Of a stretch of DNA of 64,000 nt, positions 32,481-40,603 are shown piece by piece; within the stretch, counting starts at the first letter, position 1; each line of letters opens with the position of its first letter. The notes under the pieces are model-generated. The model did not search any database, was not told the origin of the DNA, and saw only the letters and a program-made list of their open reading frames with translations. The position numbers and the translations under genes were made by a program. This DNA is from SG8-39 sp041558415. GTDB lineage: Bacteria > Pseudomonadota > Gammaproteobacteria > Burkholderiales > SG8-39. The stretch lies in the NCBI GenBank assembly GCA_041558415.1, contig JBFFEY010000013.1, positions 1-64,000 of the forward strand, written 5' to 3'.

Positions 32481-33359
32481 GTGAAGATCCGTTCCCTGCG
32501 CCGCGGCATCGCGTCGGTCGCCACCTCGGACGGCGCCGGGGTCAAGCTGCGTCGCAGTATCGGTGCCAGTCCGTTCCTGCGGCACGACCCCTTCCTCATG
32601 CTCGACGAGTTCACCTCGGACGATCCGAACGACTACATCGCGGGCTTCCCGCCGCATCCGCACCGCGGTTTCGAGACCGTCACCTACATGCTCGACGGCC
32701 GCATGCAGCACAAGGACAGCGGCGGCAACACCGGCGACCTCGGCCCGGGCGACGTGCAGTGGATGACCGCGGCGCGCGGCATCGTGCACTCCGAGATGCC
32801 GCAGCAGACGCAGGGGCGCCTGCGCGGCTTTCAGCTCTGGCTCAACCTGCCGGCGCGCGAGAAGATGAAGCCGGCCGCCTATTGCGACATTCCGTCGGCG
32901 CGCATTCCGGTGACGCAGTTCGCGCCGGGCGTCGAGGTCAAGGTGATCGCCGGCGCGCTCGGTGCGGCGCAGGGCCCGATCCGCGGTTCGTCGACCGAGC
33001 CGCGCTTTTTCGACATCCGCCTGGCGCCGCGCGCCGTGTTTGAAGCTGCATTGCCCGCGAGCCACAACGTGTTTCTCTATGCCTACGAAGGCGAGGCGCT
33101 GGTCGGCGAGGCGCGTGCCGCGCTCGGCCATCGCGCCGCAGGCCTGCTGTCCGACGGCGACGCCGTGCGCGTCGAGGCCGCCGCGGCCGGCGCCCGCGTG
33201 CTGCTGCTCGCCGGCCTTCCGCTCGGCGAACCGGTGGTGCAGTACGGGCCCTTCGTCATGAACAGCCGCGAGGAAATCGAGCAGGCGCTCGCCGATTACC
33301 AGTCCGGCGCCTTCGCTCGCGATCCGGTGGCGCGCATTGCGCTCCCGGCTGAACCCTGA
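32481..33359 (+). CDS. Pirin family protein
   Basis: The protein has 292 residues and two cupin domains. The metal site is in the first: PPHPHRGFETVTYMLDGRMQHKDS gives three histidines, and WMTAARGIVHSEMP gives the glutamate. Length and order match bacterial pirins, some of which cleave quercetin or modulate metabolic enzymes. It starts at GTG 32481, 19 bases after the ferritin-like gene, so a two-gene transcript is likely. Confidence 0.9.
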   Translation: MKIRSLRRGIASVATSDGAGVKLRRSIGASPFLRHDPFLMLDEFTSDDPNDYIAGFPPHPHRGFETVTYMLDGRMQHKDSGGNTGDLGPGDVQWMTAARGIVHSEMPQQTQGRLRGFQLWLNLPAREKMKPAAYCDIPSARIPVTQFAPGVEVKVIAGALGAAQGPIRGSSTEPRFFDIRLAPRAVFEAALPASHNVFLYAYEGEALVGEARAALGHRAAGLLSDGDAVRVEAAAAGARVLLLAGLPLGEPVVQYGPFVMNSREEIEQALADYQSGAFARDPVARIALPAEP

Positions 33360-33465
33360 GCCGGCGCGCGGTGTGCCTGCAGCGTAATTTGCGCAGCGCG
33401 GCAAGGGCTGCGCGCGGCGCGCGGAAAGCGGCGTGGCAGGCCGCGGTTCTGACAATCTTTAATCG

Positions 33466-33494
33466 TTGACCTCGGCGTCCGTCGCAGGTAGCGT
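33466..33494 (+). promoter_or_regulatory. Candidate sigma-70 promoter
   Basis: TTGACC (33466-33471) and TAGCGT (33489-33494) are spaced 17 bases apart in an otherwise empty 259-bp gap. Transcription would start near 33501 and give a leader of about 118 nt to the small membrane protein at 33619. That leader holds a small GCCTT/AAGGC hairpin. Confidence 0.35.
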
Positions 33495-33618
33495 GCGGCA
33501 TGCGGTTTGCACCGTGGTGCCTTGATAAGGCAGCCTTTTCAGGGCGTTGCCTGAGCGATTTGGCGCCCCGAAAGCTGGATGCGACCGCGTCAAAAGCGAT
33601 GGCCTGGGAGAAGAAGAA

Positions 33619-33846
33619 ATGAGCCTCCTCGAGTGGGTGCTCGACACCGCCGGGGTCTACGTCACCACGGTGGGTGCGCTGCTGCTGTTCCTCTATCTGT
33701 ACCGCTCGCCGCAGCTCGCCGATCACTGGGCCTCGCCCGAGGGCAAGGCGGAATACGTGCGTCACCGCCGGCGGCTGGTCCTCGGCACCGGATTGCTGGC
33801 GGCCTGGCTGGTGCTGGAGAACGCGGCCACCATCTGGCTCGGCTGA
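33619..33846 (+). CDS. Small two-helix membrane protein of unknown function
   Basis: The protein has 75 residues. Helix one is VYVTTVGALLLFLYLY and helix two is LVLGTGLLAAWLVLENAATIWL. A charged loop (SPQLADHWASPEGKAEYVRHRRR) lies between them. The inner-membrane topology probably has the positively charged loop in the cytoplasm. GGGAG lies eight bases before the ATG. It precedes an MFS carrier gene by 114 bases, which appears to have its own -10 box. No family is recognised. Confidence 0.7.
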   Translation: MSLLEWVLDTAGVYVTTVGALLLFLYLYRSPQLADHWASPEGKAEYVRHRRRLVLGTGLLAAWLVLENAATIWLG

Positions 33847-33960
33847 ACCGCGGCCTGCGCGCGCCTTCGTTCGCGGCGCGCCGGGGCGGCCGCGGCGCTC
33901 TCGCCTAGAATCCGCGCGTCCGGTCCTGCCCGAACGCCTTTCTTCCGAAGCCGAGCGGAC

Positions 33961-35235
33961 ATGCGCCAGCGCCTGGTCGAGAGCCTCGCCGCACGACTGC
34001 CGTTTTTCTACGGCTGGGTGATCATCGGCTGCGTCTGCGCGGCCGGCTTCTCGCGCCAGGGCCCGGCGGTCGCGACGCTGTCAATCTTCATCGAGCCGAT
34101 GACCGCGGAATTCGGCTGGTCGCGCACCGAGATCTCGGGCGCGGTGTCGATCGGCGGCATCCTCGGCGCGCTCGTCTCGCCGCTGCTCGGGCCCTTCCTC
34201 GACCGCAACGGGGCGCGCGCCGTGCTGTGCTTCGCGGTGCTGTTCACGGCGATCCCGCTGCTGCTGCTGTCGTTCACCGAGTCGCTGCTCGTTTTTTACC
34301 TGCTCTACTGCGTCGCGCGCATGAACTTCGCCGGCCCCTACGACCTCGGCATCTACGGCTCGATCGTCAACTGGTTCGTGCGCCGCCGGACCTTCGTCAC
34401 CTCGATCTCGACCGTCGCGCTCATGTCGGGCCTGGTGGCGATGCCGATGATCGCCCATCTGGTGATGCAGGCGACTGACTGGCGCAGCGCCTGGCTGGCG
34501 GTGGGCGCCACGGTGCTGGTCATCGGCTTCCTGCCGACCTGGCTGCTGCACGTGCGTCGGCCCGAGGACATCGGCCAGCGGCCCGACGGCGATCGCCCGC
34601 AGCCGCGTGCGACCGCAACGTCGGCCGGCATGCCGAGCGCGACGGCCGAGCCTGCCTTCAGCCGCCGCCAAGCGGTCGCCACGCCGGCGTTCTGGCTGCT
34701 GTCGCTGTTCACACTGCTCGTCTACCCGGTGCAATCCGGCATCAGCCTGCACCAGGCGCCGTTCCTCATCGAGCGCGGCCTCGACCCGACCGTGGCCGCG
34801 GCCGCGGTGAGCACCTTCGCGCTGCTCTCCGGCATCGCCGGCTTCGCCTTCGGCTTCTGGCCGCGCCGCCTCGGGCTGCGCGCCGCGCTGGCACTCGTGG
34901 GGCTCGCCTTCGGCGCCAGTTGCGCGCTGATGCTCACGGTGAAGGACGCGCCCACCGCCTACGCCGCGGCCGGCTTGTTCGGTGTCGGCGTCGGCGGCCT
35001 GATCACCACGCTGCCGATCGCCTGGGCAGACTATTTCGGCCGGCGCAGCTTCGGCGCAATCCGCGGCGTCGCGCTCACGGTGCAGGTCGGCGCGCAGGCC
35101 GCGGGGCCGGTGCTCTCCGGCGTGCTGCGCGATGCCACCGGCAGCTACGATACCTCGCTCGTCACCTTCGCCGCGCTCGGCTTTGCCGGGCTCGCTGCGG
35201 CGCTGCTCGCCTCACCGCCCTCGCTCAGGACTTGA
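33961..35235 (+). CDS. MFS transporter, monocarboxylate/oxalate-formate type
   Basis: The protein has 424 residues with 12 hydrophobic segments split by a central cytoplasmic loop (RPEDIGQRPDGDRPQPRATATS). The start FFYGWVIIGCVCAAGF and the first-loop pattern GPFLDRNGARAVL are typical of the monocarboxylate and oxalate/formate antiporter group. A -10-like TAGAAT lies at 33906-33911. It converges with the DUF1326 gene with an 11-base overlap. The substrate is probably a small organic acid. Confidence 0.85.
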   Translation: MRQRLVESLAARLPFFYGWVIIGCVCAAGFSRQGPAVATLSIFIEPMTAEFGWSRTEISGAVSIGGILGALVSPLLGPFLDRNGARAVLCFAVLFTAIPLLLLSFTESLLVFYLLYCVARMNFAGPYDLGIYGSIVNWFVRRRTFVTSISTVALMSGLVAMPMIAHLVMQATDWRSAWLAVGATVLVIGFLPTWLLHVRRPEDIGQRPDGDRPQPRATATSAGMPSATAEPAFSRRQAVATPAFWLLSLFTLLVYPVQSGISLHQAPFLIERGLDPTVAAAAVSTFALLSGIAGFAFGFWPRRLGLRAALALVGLAFGASCALMLTVKDAPTAYAAAGLFGVGVGGLITTLPIAWADYFGRRSFGAIRGVALTVQVGAQAAGPVLSGVLRDATGSYDTSLVTFAALGFAGLAAALLASPPSLRT

Positions 35236-35869
35236 CGACGCCGCGCCCTGAATGGCGCAGCACGTTGAACTGGCCGTAGCTGTCGGCGAGCTCGAGGCGA
35301 ATCGCGCACTCGGGGCCGGTTGAGCTCGTGGCGCTGCCGATCTCCGCGGTCTCGAACTCGATGCCGTTCGGAATGTGGATCTGCACGCGATGCTCGCTGT
35401 CGCTGTGCGGCGGCTTGATCGGCCGCCCCGTGGACTCGAGCACGCCCGGGATCACGGCCCGCGCGACGCGCGCTTCGAGGTCGACCTCGTAGTCGATCGG
35501 TTTGTAAAGCGTCGCGTGCACGGTGTCGGACATGGCGCGGAACACCCACCAGTGCGTCGCCGCCTCCTCGGTGTCTTCGCCGTGCAGCATGCGCTCCAGT
35601 GCCGCGCGCTGCCGCCCGTCGGCACGTTCGTCGATCACCGCCTGCAGCTCGCCCTTGCCTTCGAAGATCGGCCCCGGCCAGGCGTACAGCACCGCCACCT
35701 TGAGTCCGTTCAGCTCGAGCCCGCCGTAGTGGCCCTTGTCGATGCGCAGCACCTCGAAGCCGCGGCAGCTGCCGTGCGTCGGCAACGCCTCGAACTGACA
35801 GGGGCAGCCGTAGGCGCAATTGCAGTTGCCGAACGAAACGCCCTCCACGTACCAATCGTTGGTCGCCAT
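35225..35869 (-). CDS. DUF1326 family protein
   Basis: The protein has 214 residues. The conserved N-terminus WYVEGVSFGNCNCAYGCPCQFEALPTHG carries a cluster of four cysteines (C-x-C-x3-C-x-C), the hallmark of DUF1326. The later GKGELQAVIDERADGRQRAALERMLHG is also typical. No signal peptide is seen, so it is cytoplasmic. The cysteines suggest metal binding, but the function of the family is not known to me. A good site, AAGGAG, precedes the ATG at 35869. Confidence 0.85.
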   Translation of the reverse strand: MATNDWYVEGVSFGNCNCAYGCPCQFEALPTHGSCRGFEVLRIDKGHYGGLELNGLKVAVLYAWPGPIFEGKGELQAVIDERADGRQRAALERMLHGEDTEEAATHWWVFRAMSDTVHATLYKPIDYEVDLEARVARAVIPGVLESTGRPIKPPHSDSEHRVQIHIPNGIEFETAEIGSATSSTGPECAIRLELADSYGQFNVLRHSGRGVVKS

Positions 35870-35931
35870 GCGCAGCTCCTTCGCCGGTCGGCGGCAAAGC
35901 CCAGAACTGTAGCGAAGCGGGCGCGATCCCG

Positions 35932-36747
35932 CTAGAGCATCGCCCCCGGCTGGTCGAGCGCGTATTCGCTCAGCTGCGCCACCAACCAGTCATAGGCCGC
36001 GTCCACCGAATCGGTGCGATACATCAGCTCGAGGTCCTCGGCGTTGATCGCGCCATGCCGCACCAGGGCGTCGAAATTGATCACTTCGCGCCAGTACTCG
36101 GTGCCGAACAGCACGATCGGCATCGGCTTGGACATCTTCCGGGTCTGCACCAAGGTGAGCAGCTCGAACAGCTCGTCCATCGTGCCGAAGCCGCCCGGAA
36201 AGACGATCACCGCCTTCGCCAGGTAGGCGAACCAGAACTTGCGCATGAAGAAGTAGTGGAAATGGAAGGCGAGCTCGCGCGTGACGTAGGGGTTGTCGAA
36301 CTCCTCGATCGGGATCGAGATCGTCAAGCCGACGTTCATGCCGCGCGCCTCGGCCGCGCCGCGGCTCGCCGCCTCCATGATGCCCGGCCCGCCGCCGGTG
36401 CAGACCACGAAGCGGCGCTCCTTGTGGTCGAGCGCCTTTGACCACTGCGTGAGCCGGAACGCGAGCTCGCGCGCGGCCTCGTAGTACACCGACATGCGCA
36501 GGTCGCGCTGCGCGCGCTCGGGATCGCCCTCTTCGAGCTGCGCCTGGCGCAATGCCGCCTCCGCCTCGTCGCGCGGCTTGATGCGCGCCGAGCCCATGAA
36601 GACGATCGTGTCGTCGACCTTCTCGGCCTCGAAGCGGCTCTTCGGCTCGAGGTACTCGGCGAGGATGCGCAGGGGGCGCGCATGCTTGCTGTTGAGGAAA
36701 GCCCGGTTGCGGTAGGCCTTGACGCCGCTGCGCCGTCGCTCGGTCAT
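35932..36747 (-). CDS. LOG family protein (lysine decarboxylase-like Rossmann fold)
   Basis: The protein has 271 residues. The two signatures are both present: CTGGGPGIMEAASRGAAE and the LOG motif FPGGFGTMDELFELLTLVQT. It is longer than plant LOG because of an N-terminal extension (1-70), as in the TIGR00730-related group. LOG proteins cleave ribose 5-phosphate from nucleotides, mainly cytokinin or AMP types. The 44-bp gap before it holds a perfect DnaA-box-like TTATCCACA and a 12-bp palindrome. Confidence 0.87.
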   Translation of the reverse strand: MTERRRSGVKAYRNRAFLNSKHARPLRILAEYLEPKSRFEAEKVDDTIVFMGSARIKPRDEAEAALRQAQLEEGDPERAQRDLRMSVYYEAARELAFRLTQWSKALDHKERRFVVCTGGGPGIMEAASRGAAEARGMNVGLTISIPIEEFDNPYVTRELAFHFHYFFMRKFWFAYLAKAVIVFPGGFGTMDELFELLTLVQTRKMSKPMPIVLFGTEYWREVINFDALVRHGAINAEDLELMYRTDSVDAAYDWLVAQLSEYALDQPGAML

Positions 36748-36766
36748 ACGTTAGCTTCTTCCAGAG

Positions 36767-36787
36767 TTATCCACAGGGGTCGACCCC
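36767..36787. promoter_or_regulatory. DnaA-box-like nonamer next to a 12-bp palindrome
   Basis: TTATCCACA at 36767-36775 is identical to the E. coli R1 DnaA box. It abuts the perfect palindrome GGGGTCGACCCC at 36776-36787. Both lie in the 44-bp gap between the ABC-F and LOG genes. A single copy is not an origin; it may be chance or a DnaA-controlled promoter. Confidence 0.3.
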
Positions 36788-36791
36788 CAGT

Positions 36792-38720
36792 CTAAATCTT
36801 CTCGAGGCGGGCCTGATTCTCGAGCCACTCGGCTTCGAGCTGGGCGAGCTCGCGCGCAACATAGGCCTGGTCGAGCAGCAGCTGTTTCAGCTCTTCCTTG
36901 CCCTCGTCCTGGTACAGGCTGGGGTCGGCCAGGCGCGCGTCAATCTCGGTCTTGCGCGCACCGATCTTGTCGAGCTGCGCTTCCAGGCGCTTGAGACGCG
37001 ACTCGATCGGCTTGCGCACCGCTGATAGGCGCTGACGCGACTCGGCGGCCTCGCGACGCTCGACCCGCCGCGTGGCGCCGTCGTCCGCACGCAGCATCGC
37101 CGCGGCCGCGGTCTGCGGTTTTGCAGGCGCGCCGCGCCCGAGCAGCCAGTCGCGGTAGTCGTCGAGGTCGCCGTCGAAGGCCTGCAGGCCGCCGTCGCGC
37201 ACGATGAGCAGCTGCTCGGTCGTCGCGCGCAGCAGGTGCCGATCGTGCGACACCAGCACCAGCGTGCCCTCGAACTGCGCGAGCGCCACGGTGAGCGCCT
37301 CGCGCGTCTCGAGGTCGAGATGGTTGGTGGGCTCGTCGAGCAGCAGCAGGTTGGGCCGCTGCCAGACGATCAGGGCGAGCGCGAGCCGCGCCTTTTCGCC
37401 GCCGGAGAAATGCGTGATCGGGCCGGTCGCCATCTCGCCGGGGAAGTTGAAGCCGCCCAGGTAGTCGCGCAGCGCCTGCTCGCGCGCGTCGGGCGACGCG
37501 CGCCGCAGGTGCCACAGCGGCGATTGGTCGTCGCGCAGCATCTCGACCTGCTGCTGCGCGAAGTAGCCGATGGCGAGGCCCTTGCCGTAGACCGCGCTGC
37601 CCGCGAGCGGCGCGAGCTCGCCGGCGATGGTCTTGATGAGCGTCGACTTGCCGGCGCCGTTGACGCCGAGCAGTCCGTAGCGCTCCCCGGCCTGCAGCGA
37701 AAAGCGCACCCCGCGCAGCACCCGCCTGTCGGTGCCGCCGGCCTCGGCGTTGCGGTAGCCGGCGTCGACGTCTTCCAGCACCAGCAGCGGGTTGGGCGCG
37801 CGCCGCGGCTCGAAGAATTCGAAGGCGAACGGCGCCGAGACGTGCAGCGGCGCGAGGTCTTCCATCTTTTCCAGCATCTTCATGCGGCTCTGCGCCTGCC
37901 GCGCCTTGGTCGCCTTGGCGCGGAAGCGGTCGATGAACGACTGCAGGTGTGCGCGCTCGCGCGCCTGCTTGGCCTGCTGCGCGGCGGCGAGCACCAGCGC
38001 CTGCGCACGCTGGCGCTCGAAGCTCGAGTAGTCGCCGCCGTAGCGGCGCAGCTTCCTTTGGTCGATGTGCACGATGACGTTCACCACCGCATCGAGGAAG
38101 TCGCGATCGTGCGAGACGACGAGCAGCGTGCCGCGATAGCGCCGCAGCCAGTCCTCCAGCCAGATGATGGCATCCAGGTCGAGATGGTTGGTCGGCTCGT
38201 CGAGCAGCAGCAGCTCGGAGGGGCACATCAGCGCCTGCGCCAGATTGAGTCGCATGCGCCAGCCGCCCGAGAAGCGCGCCACCGGCCAGGCCAGCTCCTC
38301 GACCTTGAAGCCGAGTCCCATCAGCAGCTGCTCGGCGCGCGCCTGCGCCGTGTAGGCGTCGGCGTCGCCGAGCGCGGCATGCAGCTCGGCGATGCGCGTA
38401 CCGTCGTTCTGCGCCTCGGCCTGCGTCAGCTCCGCCTGCAGCCGGCGCAGTCCCGCGTCACCGTCCATGACGTAGTTCACGGCGCTGCACTCGACTGCTG
38501 GCATCTCCTGCGCGACGTGCGCGAGGCGCCATTGCGCCGGAACTTCGGCATCGCCTTTGTCGGCGTGCAGCTCGCCACGCAGCAGTGCAAACAGGCTCGA
38601 CTTGCCCGAGCCGTTGGCGCCGATCAGGCCGACGTGCTCGCCGGTCTGGAGGGCGAGGTCGGCGCCTTCGAGCAGCGGCTGGGTGCCGCGGATCAGCGTG
38701 AGATTCGAGATGCGGATCAT
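36792..38720 (-). CDS. ABC-F family ATPase, YheS-like
   Basis: The protein has 642 residues and two ABC domains without membrane helices. Walker A motifs are GANGSGKSS and GVNGAGKST, signatures are FSGGWRMRLNLAQAL and FSGGEKARLALAL, and Walker B motifs are LLLLDEPTNHLDLDAI and LLLLDEPTNHLDLETR. The linker is rich in Arg, Lys and Gln, and the C-terminus is a coiled coil (about 550-640). ABC-F proteins act on the ribosome; the length fits E. coli YheS. It is downstream of two cyclase paralogues on the same strand, with a 50-bp gap. Confidence 0.9.
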   Translation of the reverse strand: MIRISNLTLIRGTQPLLEGADLALQTGEHVGLIGANGSGKSSLFALLRGELHADKGDAEVPAQWRLAHVAQEMPAVECSAVNYVMDGDAGLRRLQAELTQAEAQNDGTRIAELHAALGDADAYTAQARAEQLLMGLGFKVEELAWPVARFSGGWRMRLNLAQALMCPSELLLLDEPTNHLDLDAIIWLEDWLRRYRGTLLVVSHDRDFLDAVVNVIVHIDQRKLRRYGGDYSSFERQRAQALVLAAAQQAKQARERAHLQSFIDRFRAKATKARQAQSRMKMLEKMEDLAPLHVSAPFAFEFFEPRRAPNPLLVLEDVDAGYRNAEAGGTDRRVLRGVRFSLQAGERYGLLGVNGAGKSTLIKTIAGELAPLAGSAVYGKGLAIGYFAQQQVEMLRDDQSPLWHLRRASPDAREQALRDYLGGFNFPGEMATGPITHFSGGEKARLALALIVWQRPNLLLLDEPTNHLDLETREALTVALAQFEGTLVLVSHDRHLLRATTEQLLIVRDGGLQAFDGDLDDYRDWLLGRGAPAKPQTAAAAMLRADDGATRRVERREAAESRQRLSAVRKPIESRLKRLEAQLDKIGARKTEIDARLADPSLYQDEGKEELKQLLLDQAYVARELAQLEAEWLENQARLEKI

Positions 38721-38770
38721 GCGGCGCGCGATTCTACCGAATCACGCCTGCGCTTCTGCGCATTGGCCGC

Positions 38771-40534
38771 CTAGCGCGGGAACAGACCGGCGTCGCGCAG
38801 CACGCCAAAGTAGTGATCACGCTGCGCCGCGTCGAGGAAGGGTTGCGTCGCCGCGAGCCGCTCGTACGACAGCTCCGGCTCCTCGGCGCGAATCTCCCGC
38901 GCCGTCGCCTGTGCCTCTGCGACGCGGCCCAGACTCTGCTGCACGGCGGCACGCAACACCTTCGCCAGCACCAGATCGGGTGACGCTTCAAGCACACGCT
39001 CGAGCGTCGCAAGTGACTGCTGCGTGCGCCCGCCGAAGTACTCCGCGACGGCCGTCACATAGAGGTACCAGCCCGGAAACACCGGGTTCAGCGTGATCGC
39101 CTCCTGGGCGTGCTTGATCGCCGAACCGAACTTGCCGCTGTAGACCTCCATGTAGGCGAGCCCCGCGCGCGGGCCGGAGCACATCGGCCGAATATCCAGC
39201 GCCTGCTGACCCTCGTTCAGCGCTTCCTGGTGCAGACCGTTGAAGAGGGAAACAAATCCCTTCACGTAATGCCCGCCTGCCACTGCCGCGTCGAGCTCCA
39301 GTGCGCGATCCGCCAGGCGCCCCGCCTCGGCGAGCGACGCACGCGCATCGCGACTCCATCCGAACATGACTTCCTGAATGTAGGTGCCTGCCGCGCTCGC
39401 ATGCGCTTGCGCCGACTCCGGCTCGAGCCGGATCGCCTCAAGAAAATGCTCGCGCGCACGGCGCACGTTCGCCGGCGAGGGCTGGAAGTATGCCTCCTGC
39501 CCGCGAAAAAACGCCTCGCGCGCCGCGGGGGACTTGACCGCCTTGCGCCAGACGCGCGCGTCCTCGCCGCGAGCGAGCTTCACGTCCAAAGCGGTAACGA
39601 TGTCCTCGGCGATCTCATCGCCCATGAGAAACGCGTCGCCCGCGTCACGATCGTAGCGATTGGCCCAGACATGCGTTCCCGCGTCGGCCTCGATCAGCTG
39701 GGTGCTCACCCGCACGCGCGCGCCCGAGCGACGGACGCTGCCTTCGAGGACGTAGCGCACGCCGAGTTCGCGTCCTACCTGGCGCAAGTCCGTTCGCCTG
39801 CCCTTGTAAACGAACGACGACTGCCGGCCGACCACCGCCAACCCGCTGATCTTCGACAGGTCGGTGATGATGTCCTCCGCGATGCCATCGCAGAAGTATT
39901 CCTGCTCCGGATCGCCGCTCATGTTTTCGAAGGCGAGCACCGCAATCGTCGGCTTGCCGGTGGCGATCGACGCCGCGGGCGCGGCACCCGCGACCCCAAT
40001 TGATCCCTCCGTGCGCAGCGTGAAAACGCGCACCGGGTGCGGAATGTTTTTGACCGCATGCGCGCCGCGGTCCTCGAATTCGACAGCGACGCGATTGCGC
40101 AGCGCCGCCTCGACGGCCTCCGATACCGTGATACCGCCCGGCTCGGCGAGGCCCTCCAACCGCGCGGCGACGTTCACCCCGTCGCCATACACCGTGCCAT
40201 CGTCTTTCTCGATCACGTCGCCGAGATGCACCCCGATGCGAAAGCGCATGCGCTGCTCTTCCGGCGGCACCGGCGCAGGCGCCCCCAACGCCGCCTGAAT
40301 CTCCAGTGCCGCATTGACGGCGCCGACCGCGGTATCGAACACCGCAAGCACCGAGTCGCCGGCCATGTCGACCACACGACCGCCATGCGCCGTGATTCGC
40401 GCGCGGAACACCGCGCGCGCGGCGTCCAGCGCTGCGACCGTGCCCGGCTCGTCCGCGGCCATCAGGCGCGAGTAGCCGACGACGTCCGCGGCGAGAATCA
40501 CCGTGAGTCTTTGCCGGAGACCACTGCCGCTCAT
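38771..40534 (-). CDS. Class III cyclase-like protein with TolB-like and TPR domains (paralogue 2)
   Basis: The protein has 587 residues with the same domain order as the 2955 gene. The cyclase domain starts LTVILAADVVGYSRLM, continues VVDMAGDSVLAVF with Asp replacing the usual purine-site lysine, and ends GTVYGDGVNVAAR. A TolB-like domain (IAVLAFENMSGDPEQEYFCDGIAEDIITDL) and TPR repeats follow. The start is ATG 40534; a longer frame needs TTG. It lies 69 bases downstream of paralogue 3 on the same strand, so they may be co-transcribed. Confidence 0.85.
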   Translation of the reverse strand: MSGSGLRQRLTVILAADVVGYSRLMAADEPGTVAALDAARAVFRARITAHGGRVVDMAGDSVLAVFDTAVGAVNAALEIQAALGAPAPVPPEEQRMRFRIGVHLGDVIEKDDGTVYGDGVNVAARLEGLAEPGGITVSEAVEAALRNRVAVEFEDRGAHAVKNIPHPVRVFTLRTEGSIGVAGAAPAASIATGKPTIAVLAFENMSGDPEQEYFCDGIAEDIITDLSKISGLAVVGRQSSFVYKGRRTDLRQVGRELGVRYVLEGSVRRSGARVRVSTQLIEADAGTHVWANRYDRDAGDAFLMGDEIAEDIVTALDVKLARGEDARVWRKAVKSPAAREAFFRGQEAYFQPSPANVRRAREHFLEAIRLEPESAQAHASAAGTYIQEVMFGWSRDARASLAEAGRLADRALELDAAVAGGHYVKGFVSLFNGLHQEALNEGQQALDIRPMCSGPRAGLAYMEVYSGKFGSAIKHAQEAITLNPVFPGWYLYVTAVAEYFGGRTQQSLATLERVLEASPDLVLAKVLRAAVQQSLGRVAEAQATAREIRAEEPELSYERLAATQPFLDAAQRDHYFGVLRDAGLFPR

Positions 40535-40603
40535 GCGCGCCCGTCTCGACCCGCTGTCTTGAGGAGTCTGGATGTTACCCCCTCGACCGATCGACAATGC
40601 GGA

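Noticed and set aside
36767..36775. Replication origin
   Set aside because: Only one DnaA box, no AT-rich stretch and no dnaA or dnaN gene.
40535..40597. N-terminal extension of cyclase paralogue 2
   Set aside because: It needs a TTG start and is unlike the paralogues, which begin close to the conserved cyclase strand.
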